Virus record (IMG/VR): IMGVR_UViG_3300037963_000130
Span: 12,193 to 38,392 of that record
DNA length: 26,200 bases
From: a virus
Reading direction: 5' to 3' (one strand)
Shown: one piece after another, positions 9,469 to 17,214 of the stretch
How positions within the stretch are numbered: position 1 is the stretch's first letter
Layout of the letters: every line of letters starts with the position of its first letter
Program-made: the position numbers and the translations under genes
Notes under the pieces: generated by a model
Told to the model about the DNA's origin: nothing
Seen by the model: only the letters and a program-made list of their open reading frames with translations
Database searches by the model: none

Positions 9469-9498
9469 ATAATAATCTTCTAGTCCGTTTAGTAAAGC
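9469..9498 (-). promoter_or_regulatory. Promoter for the helicase (GCTTTACT type)
   Basis: On the - strand GCTTTACT (9498-9491) is followed, 16 bp after TTTACT, by TATTAT (9474-9469). This is the single reverse copy of the repeated promoter motif, with a spacer one base shorter than the + strand copies. It lies about 60 bp upstream of the helicase ATG at 9408. Confidence 0.55.
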
Positions 9499-9595
9499 GT
9501 TTGATTTAGAAATCTATTACTCTATTAGAGATATTAGCTATTTATAAAAAATTTTTTTATAAAATAAAATATTTTTAAAATAAATAATACTAATA

Positions 9596-9626
9596 GCTTT
9601 ACTTTGGTAAAACTCTATTATAAATT
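9596..9626 (+). promoter_or_regulatory. Promoter P1 for the replication operon
   Basis: GCTTTACTTTGG starts at 9596. TTTACT (9598-9603) is followed after 17 bp by TAAATT (9621-9626). The A/T-rich tract immediately upstream could act as an UP element. The ATG at 9656 is 29 bp beyond the -10 box, with AGAAAGGAG at 9642-9650. Confidence 0.65.
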
Positions 9627-9655
9627 AAAAGCCTAGAAATAAGAAAGGAGAAAAA

Positions 9656-9982
9656 ATGACAGTATATGTTGTTCAAGAAGTTCCAGGACGAAATATCGCA
9701 GGTGCTAGACAGTACGGCGACTTTGAAGTCTTGTTACCTTCTAATACACAAATCATGTTAAGCTCTGGACCTTCGGTGCGTAGGATGAAAAAACTTCTAC
9801 AAGACTATAAAGAAGGAGATTACTTATTGTTGATAGGGGACCCTGCCGCTATAGGTGTGGCGTGTTCATTAGCTGCATTTTTTAATCGAGGTAAATATAG
9901 TATATTAAAATGGGATAAACAAGAAGGCTTGTATTATCCTGTAGATATAGACATACATCAGAAAGGAGAATTAGATGAGTAA
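9656..9982 (+). CDS. Conserved small phage protein, unknown function
   Basis: This 108-aa protein opens the replication operon, with a strong AGAAAGGAG ribosome binding site six bases before the ATG. The sequence pattern is MTVYVVQE-PGR near the start, then a SVRRMKKLLQDY segment, a hydrophobic YLLLIGDPAAIGVACSLAAF core (residues about 56-75) and a KWD---GLYYPV end. I recognise this layout from small proteins in replication modules of many tailed phages. No function is established for them. The hydrophobic stretch looks like a buried strand-helix unit rather than a membrane segment. It overlaps the next gene by 8 bp. Confidence 0.75.
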   Translation: MTVYVVQEVPGRNIAGARQYGDFEVLLPSNTQIMLSSGPSVRRMKKLLQDYKEGDYLLLIGDPAAIGVACSLAAFFNRGKYSILKWDKQEGLYYPVDIDIHQKGELDE

Positions 9983-10547
9983 ACCTACATTTGAAGAACT
10001 TATTGGTAGTAGCGAACCCGACTCATGGGGGAGTAATGTTACTGATAATGAATTAAACACCGTTTCTAGTTTAGCTGAAAAACAATTACGTCTATCCGAT
10101 GAAGTTGCGAGTATTGAAGAAAACTTAAAAGCTAAAAAAGAAGAATTGCGATTATGCCAAGAACAAGAGTTACCTGACGCTATGTCAGAAGCAGGACTCT
10201 CGCAGATAACTTTATCCTCTGGAGAAAAGATATCTATAAACGAGTTCTATAGTGCTCATATATCTAAGGCTAATCAGCAACAGGCATACCAATGGTTATT
10301 AGATAACGGACACGAGGGTATTATAAAGAACGAAGTATCTTTAAAGTTCGCTCGTGGAGAAAGTGCTATAGTAGATGAAACTGTTTTAGCACTTAAATCT
10401 CGTGGTCTATCACCAGAGGTTAAACAGAGTATTCATCCCTCTACATTAAAAGCTTTTGTTAAAGAGCAATTAACTACAGGGAATGATGTTCCAACCGAGC
10501 CTTTTGGTGTCTATATAGGCACTAAGGCTATCATCAAAAAGGAGTAA
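9975..10547 (+). CDS. Conserved phage protein with N-terminal coiled coil (DUF7173-like)
   Basis: This 190-aa protein has AGAAAGGAG at 9960-9968, inside the end of the previous gene. Residues about 30-62 form a coiled coil (AEKQLRLSDEVASIEENLKA and onward), with the typical ELPDAMSEAGL turn. Next comes an SSGEKISI strand region and a C-terminal half with WLLDNGHEGIIKNEV, then IHPSTLKAFVKE. This architecture, placed just before an SSB-like gene, is common in phage replication modules. I associate it from memory with DUF7173, which needs confirmation. No catalytic residues are evident. An accessory role in replication or recombination is suggested by context alone. Confidence 0.7.
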   Translation: MSKPTFEELIGSSEPDSWGSNVTDNELNTVSSLAEKQLRLSDEVASIEENLKAKKEELRLCQEQELPDAMSEAGLSQITLSSGEKISINEFYSAHISKANQQQAYQWLLDNGHEGIIKNEVSLKFARGESAIVDETVLALKSRGLSPEVKQSIHPSTLKAFVKEQLTTGNDVPTEPFGVYIGTKAIIKKE

Positions 10548-10550
10548 AAC

Positions 10551-11315
10551 ATGATTGATGAAGATAAAAATGTAGCCCCCAAAGCTACAACAAACGTAGT
10601 CGCTTTCGATGATACTTTATTATCAGAAGGGACTGGTCTAGAAGAAACTACGGTAGAGGATTTTGCAATTCCTTTTATCAGAGTTTTACAACCCATGTCT
10701 CCACAGCTTAATAAAGCAAGTGGTAACTATGTAGAGGGTGCGAGTGCAGGAGACCTTTATAACACTGTAACAAATAGTGTTTATGACGGTGCCAAAGGAA
10801 TAACTATTGTTCCATGTGCTTATACTAAAAAATACATAGAATGGGTGCCTAGAGAAAAAGGCGGTGGTTTGGTCAACGCTAACCACGATATTTCTATCCT
10901 AAATAAATGTAAAAAAGACCCTGAATCTAGGAGATTTTATACACCTGAAGGAAACGAGATAGTTGAAACAGCACAGTTTTATGTGTTGGTGTTAGAGCCA
11001 GAGCCTCAACAAGCAGTTCTTGCATTTACTTCTACACAATTAGGTGTAGCACGTAAATGGTTAACTATGATGAGAATGGCTAGAGTACAAACCTCTGCAG
11101 GAAAGCATGTAGAAGCACCTATGTTTGCTTATAACTATATTCTTTCAACAACAACTCAATCTAATGATAAAGGTACTTGGAATAGCTTCAGCATAAGCCA
11201 AGCAAATCCTACTGTTATCGAAGATGCACAGACTGCTAAGACATTTATGTCTGCAGCAAGAGCAGGTGAGGTTGAGGTTAAAGAAGAACAGCTAGACGAT
11301 TCTGTTACTTTGTAG
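10551..11315 (+). CDS. Putative single-stranded DNA-binding protein
   Basis: This 254-aa protein has GGAG in the last codons of the gene before it, positioned to initiate at 10551. It contains a phage-type IPFIRVLQPMSPQLNK segment (residues about 43-58), an A--GDLYNT element and mixed beta segments. It ends in an acidic tail (EVEVKEEQLDD). Similar proteins between DUF7173-like and primase genes in phage genomes are annotated as ssDNA-binding proteins. The acidic C-terminus fits an SSB that recruits replication partners. I cannot demonstrate an OB-fold from sequence alone, so the function is provisional. Confidence 0.55.
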   Translation: MIDEDKNVAPKATTNVVAFDDTLLSEGTGLEETTVEDFAIPFIRVLQPMSPQLNKASGNYVEGASAGDLYNTVTNSVYDGAKGITIVPCAYTKKYIEWVPREKGGGLVNANHDISILNKCKKDPESRRFYTPEGNEIVETAQFYVLVLEPEPQQAVLAFTSTQLGVARKWLTMMRMARVQTSAGKHVEAPMFAYNYILSTTTQSNDKGTWNSFSISQANPTVIEDAQTAKTFMSAARAGEVEVKEEQLDDSVTL

Positions 11316-11317
11316 CC

Positions 11318-12841
11318 ATGTCGTTAGCTGAAACGTTCGCTAAGAAGTATGCAGGACTACGTTCTGCATACGGAACGTTTACTTCTACAAATGAAACTAG
11401 AGAGGACGGCAAAGCCAGTGGTAAAAATATTACCATATCTAAAAACCTAGACGATAATGATGTCCTAGAGTTATGGACAAAACATCTATCGGGTCAACAA
11501 AGTTTAGGGATAGTCCCCATAAATGAAAATAACGAGTGTGTGTGGGGGGCTATAGATGTTGACGAATACCAATTAGATTTAAAACAACTAGCTATTAAAT
11601 TAGCAAAACAAAATCTGCCACTAATAATCTGTAGAAGTAAAAGTGGCGGTGCACATATATACATATTTTTAATAGACCCTGTCCCTGCTTCTATGCTACA
11701 AAGAAAACTTAGACAGATTGCCGCTTCTATAGGCTATGGTCAAGCAGAGATATTTCCTAAACAAACTAAACTATTATTAGATAGAGGGGATAGAGGAAGC
11801 ACACTTAATATGCCGTATTTTGGTGGCGAAAACTCAACAAGGTATGCTTACGGCGTAGAAGGACAAGCACTTACACCAACAGAATTTATAGAACGTATAG
11901 AAGAAATACAAATAAACTCAAAAACATTAGAACTATTAGAGGCTAGCCCTTTGAATGAACAACATGAATGGTTAGACCAAGCACCACCATGTATTCAACA
12001 TCTAGTTGTACAAGGTTTTCCTAAAGGCACACGTAATTCAGGATTGTTCAACGTTGGTGTATTTTTGCGTAAAAAGTATGCAGACGATTGGGAAAAAAGA
12101 CTAGAAGATATTAATATACAGTATATGCAACCACCTTTAGGTGCACAAGAAGTTCTAACAGTTGTAAAACAATTAAAACGTAAAGATTATTTTTATAGAT
12201 GTAATGACCAACCCATAGCAAGTCACTGTAATAGTCCACTATGTCGAACTCGTAAGTTCGGTATAGGAGCCAATGGTGGCACACCTTTATTTAGTAATCT
12301 TACAAAACAAGATAGTGACCCACCGATATGGTTTTTAGATGTAGAGGGGGGTAGACTAGAACTAGAAACAGATGACCTATTAAATCAAAACAGGTTTCAG
12401 CGTAAATGTATGGACGCTCTCAATAAAATACCACCTAAAGTAAAAGATAATGTCTGGAGACAAATTATACAACAGCTACTAGATGTTATTACTATTGTAG
12501 AAGTTCCTAAAGAAAGTTCTACTGAAGGACATTTTATGGAGCTATTAGAAGCTTTTTGTACAGAACGACCTGCTAGAGAAAGAGATGAATTATTATTACA
12601 TAAACCATGGACAAATAAAGGTAAAACATATTTCAGATTAGCAGACTTGATGGATTATTTACATAGAAATAATTTTAAAGAATACCAAAGAAACAGGTTA
12701 ACATCTAAATTAAAACAGCTTGATGGTGAGCCTTATTTTTTCAATATTAAAGGCAAAGGTGTAAACGTATGGTATATTAATGAATTCGAAACTCAAAATG
12801 AGCCCCACGACTTACCAGAGTTTAACGATACAAAAATATGA
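11318..12841 (+). CDS. AEP-type DNA primase (TOTE/PrimPol-like)
   Basis: This 507-aa protein belongs to the archaeo-eukaryotic primase superfamily, which makes primers (and often DNA) for phage replication. The metal-binding motif is GAIDVDEY (D80, D82). The second motif is RSKSGGAH (S109, H113). A KLLLDRGDRGSTLNMPYF segment follows. Around residues 292-316 a Cys/His cluster (CNDQPIASHC---LC) followed by RTRKFGIG resembles the zinc-binding segment seen after the catalytic domain in phage and TOTE-type primases. The C-terminal part (residues about 350-507) looks like a helical PriCT/winged-helix region. It follows the SSB-like gene by 2 bp, has no good ribosome binding site and is probably translationally coupled. 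Confidence 0.85.
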   Translation: MSLAETFAKKYAGLRSAYGTFTSTNETREDGKASGKNITISKNLDDNDVLELWTKHLSGQQSLGIVPINENNECVWGAIDVDEYQLDLKQLAIKLAKQNLPLIICRSKSGGAHIYIFLIDPVPASMLQRKLRQIAASIGYGQAEIFPKQTKLLLDRGDRGSTLNMPYFGGENSTRYAYGVEGQALTPTEFIERIEEIQINSKTLELLEASPLNEQHEWLDQAPPCIQHLVVQGFPKGTRNSGLFNVGVFLRKKYADDWEKRLEDINIQYMQPPLGAQEVLTVVKQLKRKDYFYRCNDQPIASHCNSPLCRTRKFGIGANGGTPLFSNLTKQDSDPPIWFLDVEGGRLELETDDLLNQNRFQRKCMDALNKIPPKVKDNVWRQIIQQLLDVITIVEVPKESSTEGHFMELLEAFCTERPARERDELLLHKPWTNKGKTYFRLADLMDYLHRNNFKEYQRNRLTSKLKQLDGEPYFFNIKGKGVNVWYINEFETQNEPHDLPEFNDTKI

Positions 12842-13425
12842 TAGATTTTAAAAAAGGATATTTCAAAAAAGAAAACCCTGTTATTACTGATTGGGATGAG
12901 CCTACCATACGTGAGTTTAACGGTCATAAAGTTTTAGGCAGAAAAACAGTCGGTTATGGAAATACTTTTGCATACGCAGGTAAAGAATATAAAGGACGCT
13001 TGTGGACAGATAACCACCGTATCTTTAGAATTAAAACATTAACTGAGTATATGCTATTACGAGATTATGATTTACGAGTTGATTTTTCGTTTTGTCTATG
13101 TGGGTATTATGGTGTTGATGGCAAAGGAATCCCCCACCACAGCGACACCGTACCCACATTAGATGACTTAGTTGTCTCTATATCGTTTGGAGCACCAAGA
13201 GTATTTACTTGGCGGTATTATCAAAATGAAATAAAAAAGAAAACAGATACAAGCGAGATAGAAACAAAAATAGAAAACTTTGTAGTTGCTGAAGATACAT
13301 ATCTATTAGAACACGGCGACGTATTAATATTCGATGGACATAGCCAGATGAAATCTACTCACGCTGTACCCGACATCGTTGGTGCAGAAGAAAGAATTAA
13401 CCTTACATTTAGGACGGGTATATGA
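12838..13425 (+). CDS. alkB-like: AlkB-like 2-oxoglutarate/Fe(II) dioxygenase
   Basis: This 195-aa protein, about the size of E. coli AlkB (216 aa), shows the complete AlkB signature. The iron ligands are H101-x-D103 (PHHSDTV) and H175 (KSTHAV), and the 2-oxoglutarate motif R186-x-N-x-T-F-R192 (RINLTFR) is present. FDGHSQMKSTH matches the usual GG-S-x4-H segment before the distal histidine. The known AlkB reaction is oxidative removal of alkyl groups from N1-methyladenine and N3-methylcytosine in DNA or RNA. Here it sits between primase and UvrD helicase with 4-bp ATGA overlaps on both sides, so it is made with the replication proteins. Repair of phage DNA is the default reading, and a role in base modification is possible. 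Confidence 0.85.
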   Translation: MIDFKKGYFKKENPVITDWDEPTIREFNGHKVLGRKTVGYGNTFAYAGKEYKGRLWTDNHRIFRIKTLTEYMLLRDYDLRVDFSFCLCGYYGVDGKGIPHHSDTVPTLDDLVVSISFGAPRVFTWRYYQNEIKKKTDTSEIETKIENFVVAEDTYLLEHGDVLIFDGHSQMKSTHAVPDIVGAEERINLTFRTGI

Positions 13426-14918
13426 CGTTACCAAGCCATACCCAAGTTATTCTTGGACCACCAGGAACAGGTAAAACGACGACTTTACTAGATTTAATTG
13501 AAAAAGAACTTGATTCAGGAACAGAGCCCACCGATATAGGTTTTTTTACATTTACTCGCAAAGCAGTCAACGAAGGTAAAGAAAGAGCTATAACTAAGTT
13601 CGGAATAACTAATACTCAATTACCATACTTTAGAACTCTACATTCATTAGCGTTTAGACAACTAGGATTAACAAGAGAAAACGTTATGGGTAAACAAGAT
13701 ATAGATGAACTAAACGAAAAACTAAACCTAAAGCTTACAGGTAAAACACAATCAGAAGACGGTCATCTATTCGCTATGACTCATGACGATAGGTTAGCGT
13801 TTATAGAAAATTTAGCACGTATGCGTTACGTATCGTTAGAAGACCAATGGCATGACGTGGACGAAGCTGTGGGTTGGTTTGAATTAGAACGTTTTGCTAG
13901 AGGATTAAAATTATTCAAAGAAGATAAGTTGTTAGTTGATTATACAGATATGTTACATAAATTTATACACGAAGGAACTATACCAAAACTAGACGTTATG
14001 TTCGTAGATGAAGCACAAGATTTATCACCTGTTCAATGGGCTGTTGTGCGTAAGCTAGCAGAAAAATCAAAACGAATATATGTGGCAGGAGACGACGACC
14101 AAGCTATTTATAAATGGGCGGGGGCAGATGTAGATTATTTAATAAAGAATAGTAAAAATGCTATGGTATTAGAACAATCTTATAGGATACCTTCTAGCGT
14201 TCATGAGTATGCTAGACGTTGTATATCGCAAGTTAGTTCACGTATACATAAAGTATGGCACCCACGAAAGGACGAAGGAATGGTACGTTGGGAGCCGAGT
14301 ATAACATTACTAAATATGGAAGAAAGTGATTGGCTTGTACTAGCGAGAACAAATTATCTATTAGAAGAAGTTGATGAGTATTGTAGAAACGAAGGTTGGT
14401 TTTTCGAAGTTAAAGGTAAAACGAGTTTGCCCGAAAGCAAAGTAAGAGCTGTTATAAATTGGCAACGCCTTAGAAAAGGTGCCCGATTACCACTAACAGA
14501 ATGTGCTAATATTCTTAAATATATCAAGGTAAAAGATTTTAAAAAGTTAGATTTATTAGAAGCGTCAGCAAAGCCTAATCTGACATCACTTAAAGAACAG
14601 TTTCCAGATTTACCTATAGGTGAATGGTACGATGTTTTTACTTTACTAAGACCTGCAGAAATTAGCTATATAAGAGCGATGTTACGTAGAGGTGAGAAAA
14701 TAACAAAAGAACCACGTATACGATTATCTACAATACACGCAGCAAAAGGCGGAGAGGCTACCAACGTTGTATTACTTACTGATATAACTACAAGGGTGTA
14801 TAAAAATTATCAGAAAAATCCTGATGATGAAAATAGAGTGTTTTATGTAGGTATGACAAGAGCTAAAGAAAATTTATATTTAATTGAACCAAAAACTACT
14901 AGATGTTTTCAAATTTAA
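13422..14918 (+). CDS. UvrD/Rep-type superfamily 1 helicase
   Basis: This 498-aa ATP-dependent 3'-5' type DNA helicase carries Walker A GPPGTGKT (12-19), motif Ia TFTRKAV, Walker B VDEAQD (195-200) and motif III GDDDQAIYKWAGA (223-235). It also has motif IV QSYRIP, motif V STIHAAKG and motif VI VFYVGMTRAKENLYL near the C-terminus. It is shorter than UvrD (about 720 aa) because the 2B insertions are reduced, as in phage versions. It is the last gene of the 9656-14918 unit and overlaps the AlkB-like gene by 4 bp. No DnaB-type helicase is visible in the window, so this enzyme may do the unwinding for phage replication. Confidence 0.9.
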   Translation: MTLPSHTQVILGPPGTGKTTTLLDLIEKELDSGTEPTDIGFFTFTRKAVNEGKERAITKFGITNTQLPYFRTLHSLAFRQLGLTRENVMGKQDIDELNEKLNLKLTGKTQSEDGHLFAMTHDDRLAFIENLARMRYVSLEDQWHDVDEAVGWFELERFARGLKLFKEDKLLVDYTDMLHKFIHEGTIPKLDVMFVDEAQDLSPVQWAVVRKLAEKSKRIYVAGDDDQAIYKWAGADVDYLIKNSKNAMVLEQSYRIPSSVHEYARRCISQVSSRIHKVWHPRKDEGMVRWEPSITLLNMEESDWLVLARTNYLLEEVDEYCRNEGWFFEVKGKTSLPESKVRAVINWQRLRKGARLPLTECANILKYIKVKDFKKLDLLEASAKPNLTSLKEQFPDLPIGEWYDVFTLLRPAEISYIRAMLRRGEKITKEPRIRLSTIHAAKGGEATNVVLLTDITTRVYKNYQKNPDDENRVFYVGMTRAKENLYLIEPKTTRCFQI

Positions 14919-14920
14919 GT

Positions 14921-14951
14921 GCTTTACTTTGCTATAAATGTAAAGTATAAA
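14921..14951 (+). promoter_or_regulatory. Promoter P2 for the modification/polymerase operon
   Basis: GCTTTACTTT starts at 14921. TTTACT (14923-14928) is followed after 17 bp by TATAAA (14946-14951). A GTAAAG at 14940-14945 forms an inverted pair with CTTTAC. The first gene starts 38 bp beyond the -10 box. Confidence 0.7.
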
Positions 14952-14989
14952 TATATGGTAAATTTATGTTTAAAAGAAAGGAGAGATAT

Positions 14990-15472
14990 ATGAACATATT
15001 TTATTTTAACGAGTGTCCTGTAAAGTCGGCACAAGACCAACCCGATAAGTTGTTGGTTAAAATGCCGCTTGAAACAGCACAGATGTTATGTACCGCCCAT
15101 AGGGTATTAGACGGCGATGAAGAATCAGATAAGCTCGGTTTATATAAAACTGCTTATAAAAATCATCCGTGCACTATATGGGCTAGAGAAACAAGTGGTA
15201 ATTATAGATGGCTCTATAATCACTTTATAGCGTTAGGTGACGAATATACTCACCGATACGGTAAAAATCATCTTAGCGTAGAAAAGTTAAGGGAAGCATT
15301 ATATTTAGCACCTGCTAATATAACTATTAATGCGATGACACCTTTAGCACAAGCTATGCCTGATGAGTATAAGAATAAAAACCCTGTAAAAGCGTACAGG
15401 GATTATGTGATACATGAAAAACATTACGCTCAATGGAATAGAAATAGACAACAACCAAGTTGGTGGAGGTAA
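14990..15472 (+). CDS. Conserved phage protein (NIFYF / VKMPLETAQMLCTAHR family)
   Basis: The start is the ATG at 14990, seven bases after AGAAAGGAG (14975-14983). An upstream in-frame ATG at 14966 lies before this ribosome binding site and lacks its own. The 160-aa product has the pattern NIFYFNECPVKSAQ, VKMPLETAQMLCTAHRVL, then NHPCTIWARE-NYRWLYNHF and DEYTHRYGK. I recognise this layout from proteins common in marine T4-like and other phages. They have conserved His, Cys and Arg residues but no established activity. It opens the operon carrying the thymidine-modification genes, so a nucleotide-related role is conceivable. The C-terminus (YRDYVIHEKHYAQW...PSWWR) is basic and aromatic. Confidence 0.75.
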   Translation: MNIFYFNECPVKSAQDQPDKLLVKMPLETAQMLCTAHRVLDGDEESDKLGLYKTAYKNHPCTIWARETSGNYRWLYNHFIALGDEYTHRYGKNHLSVEKLREALYLAPANITINAMTPLAQAMPDEYKNKNPVKAYRDYVIHEKHYAQWNRNRQQPSWWR

Positions 15473-15475
15473 ATT

Positions 15476-16315
15476 ATGTCATCTATTAGAAAGAAACTTT
15501 TAGTAAACGAAAACGATAGTAAAAACACAAGGATGGATATTGCTAGTGCGGGTGTATTAGCTAATTGGCGTCCTGATGAAATAGCTCATATGAGTCGTTT
15601 CGATAAAATAGCTTCTCTATGTATAGAAGAAGCAAAAAGATTAGGCAGACCATTAGATACTTTTGAAGTAGGCTGCGGTGAATGTTGGGCTTTAAGAAAC
15701 CTATATAAAGCATATGTTATTAAAAAGACAGATGTTATAGCTTCTTTTTATGGCACAGATATAGACCCTGCTTGTGAAATGGAATTACCTTATTGGTCTA
15801 ACGCGGGGGGTAAAGTTATGGACTCTACGTGGTTCCAGAATTTTAATCCAACGATAGTAATTCAAGACTTAACAGTCGACCCTGTATTTAAACTAGAGGA
15901 CGAAAGTATAGATTTCTTTTGGTCTACTGAAGTTATTGAACATATGGGTAGACAGTTTATAGCTCCGTGGCTTGACGATGTAGCTAGGGTGATGCGTCCT
16001 GGAGCTTTAGGTTTTGTATCTACTCCTAACCATGACGGCTCTAACGATAAACTACCTGAAGACCACGTATATGAGTGGGGTTTCCAAGAACTAAAAGATG
16101 AGTTAGAAAGAAACTTTACTATAGAAGCTGTTACAGGAACATTTATACAAATGCCTAATTTAAAGAAAGCTATGAAAATTCCTAACTTAGGATGGACTCC
16201 AGAACAATTTAGTATGTTAGAAAATAGATACGGTAGACAGTTTTTAAGAGTTGTTGCTGCAACATTCTATCCAGAATATGCGAATAACTGTTCATGGGTA
16301 TTGCGTAAAAAGTAA
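15476..16315 (+). CDS. Class I SAM-dependent methyltransferase
   Basis: This 279-aa protein has GGAGG ahead of its ATG. The Rossmann-fold motifs are clear: motif I FEVGCGEC (63-70), the acidic strand-2 end YGTDID (92-97), then IQDLTVDP, and a motif IV/post-IV segment FFWSTEVIEHM. A strand with RPGALGFVSTPNHDGS follows. This matches the Methyltransf_11/type-12-like group of small-molecule or nucleotide methyltransferases, not the DPPY/NPPY amino-methyltransferases of restriction systems. It is joined by a TAATG to the pyrophosphorylase-like gene, so it probably acts in the same pathway, perhaps methylating a modified base or its precursor. The substrate is inference. Confidence 0.8.
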   Translation: MSSIRKKLLVNENDSKNTRMDIASAGVLANWRPDEIAHMSRFDKIASLCIEEAKRLGRPLDTFEVGCGECWALRNLYKAYVIKKTDVIASFYGTDIDPACEMELPYWSNAGGKVMDSTWFQNFNPTIVIQDLTVDPVFKLEDESIDFFWSTEVIEHMGRQFIAPWLDDVARVMRPGALGFVSTPNHDGSNDKLPEDHVYEWGFQELKDELERNFTIEAVTGTFIQMPNLKKAMKIPNLGWTPEQFSMLENRYGRQFLRVVAATFYPEYANNCSWVLRKK

Positions 16316-17214
16316 TGTTTATTCAAGAGGAACTTGATAGATACTTGTATTGGCAAGTAGAGAGGGAAAACATCAGACTACAAAAAGAAGTCCAAAACTT
16401 CCCACCTCCTTGGACTGATGACCCTATACTTCAGCAGTATAAGTTCTGTCAAGTTTTTCGCGAAGAAGATAGAACAACTCGTTGGTTTAAAAAACATATA
16501 CGAGAGCCTATGCGTGAAGATACTGACGTGCTTATGGCTACGGTTATTTTTCGTTGGTTTAATTGGATACCTACTGGAAGAACTCTGATAAAACACGACT
16601 TACTTAAAAATTGGGATAGAAAAAAAGCGATAGAAGAAATAACTAAACAAGATAAATGGGTCACAGGAGCTTATATAGTAAAGTCTCCAAACGGTATGGA
16701 TAAAGTTACAGGTGTAGCAGAATGTATAACCCATATGTGGGAACGTAAAGATTATATGATAGAAAAGCTTGTAAAACGTAGAGATAATAATGAAAGTTCT
16801 TTAGAGTATTGTTGGAATTTATTACGAGAATATCCATACATGGGACCGTTCATGGCTTATGAAGTTGTTACAGATTTAAGATTTACTTACCTATTACAAG
16901 GAGCAAATGATAGATATTCATGGGCTAATGCAGGTCCAGGAGCTATGCGAGGACTAAACAGATTAACAGGTAGACCATTAGATTTTTGTCAGCGTAGCCA
17001 TGATTGGTGTAGTGAAATGGTGGCGTTATACGATATAGCACTACATAAACTACCAGTAAACATAACTTTTAGAAATGATTTACCTTATGAGATGAGAGAA
17101 ATAGAGGGGGGTTTATGTGAGTTTGATAAGTATTCTCGTATTTATAAAGGCGAGGGAAGAACAAGGTCTATGTATACCTATGACGAAAATTTACCATTAG
17201 TGGAGGAACTATGA
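16315..17214 (+). CDS. Alpha-glutamyl/putrescinyl-thymine pyrophosphorylase-like (5-hmdU DNA kinase helical domain) protein
   Basis: This 299-aa helical protein belongs to the aGPT-Pplase/HMUDK-helical group, most like clade 3 by pattern. It shows FPPPWTDDPIL then FCQVFREEDRTTRWF (residues 29-58), VIFRWFN (78-83), YPYMGPFMAYEVVTDLR (173-189) and WANAGPGAMRGLNRL (203-217). Members of this group act in phage thymidine hypermodification. There 5-hydroxymethyl-dU in DNA is activated as a pyrophosphate, and the pyrophosphate is displaced by an amino acid, polyamine or other nucleophile. The gene lies between a methyltransferase and a thymidylate-synthase-like gene, with overlaps at both ends. No P-loop 5-hmdU kinase domain is attached. 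The family call is confident, the reaction here is inferred. Confidence 0.8.
   Translation: MFIQEELDRYLYWQVERENIRLQKEVQNFPPPWTDDPILQQYKFCQVFREEDRTTRWFKKHIREPMREDTDVLMATVIFRWFNWIPTGRTLIKHDLLKNWDRKKAIEEITKQDKWVTGAYIVKSPNGMDKVTGVAECITHMWERKDYMIEKLVKRRDNNESSLEYCWNLLREYPYMGPFMAYEVVTDLRFTYLLQGANDRYSWANAGPGAMRGLNRLTGRPLDFCQRSHDWCSEMVALYDIALHKLPVNITFRNDLPYEMREIEGGLCEFDKYSRIYKGEGRTRSMYTYDENLPLVEEL

Larger units (their letters stand above)
9409..9655. other. Divergent control region, possible replication origin
   Basis: This 247-bp gap separates the leftward helicase from the rightward replication operon. It holds a promoter in each direction. Its middle (about 9541-9595) is almost pure A/T with long A and T runs, and would unwind easily. 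The 9-bp word ACTCTATTA occurs at 9519-9527 and 9612-9620, with its reverse complement at 9448-9456. This could be an operator set or iterons. No coding sequence or terminator is visible. The origin role is inferred from A+T content, repeats and position beside primase, SSB-like and helicase genes. Confidence 0.4.

Noticed and set aside
14966-14989. Upstream in-frame ATG for the 160-aa protein
   Set aside because: It precedes the AGAAAGGAG site and would add MFKRKERY. The ATG at 14990 has the correct spacing.
15572-15605. Hammerhead-like CTGATGA followed by a CTCATATGAG palindrome
   Set aside because: It lies in the methyltransferase coding sequence, and the required GAAA after stem II and the cleavage-site pairing are absent.
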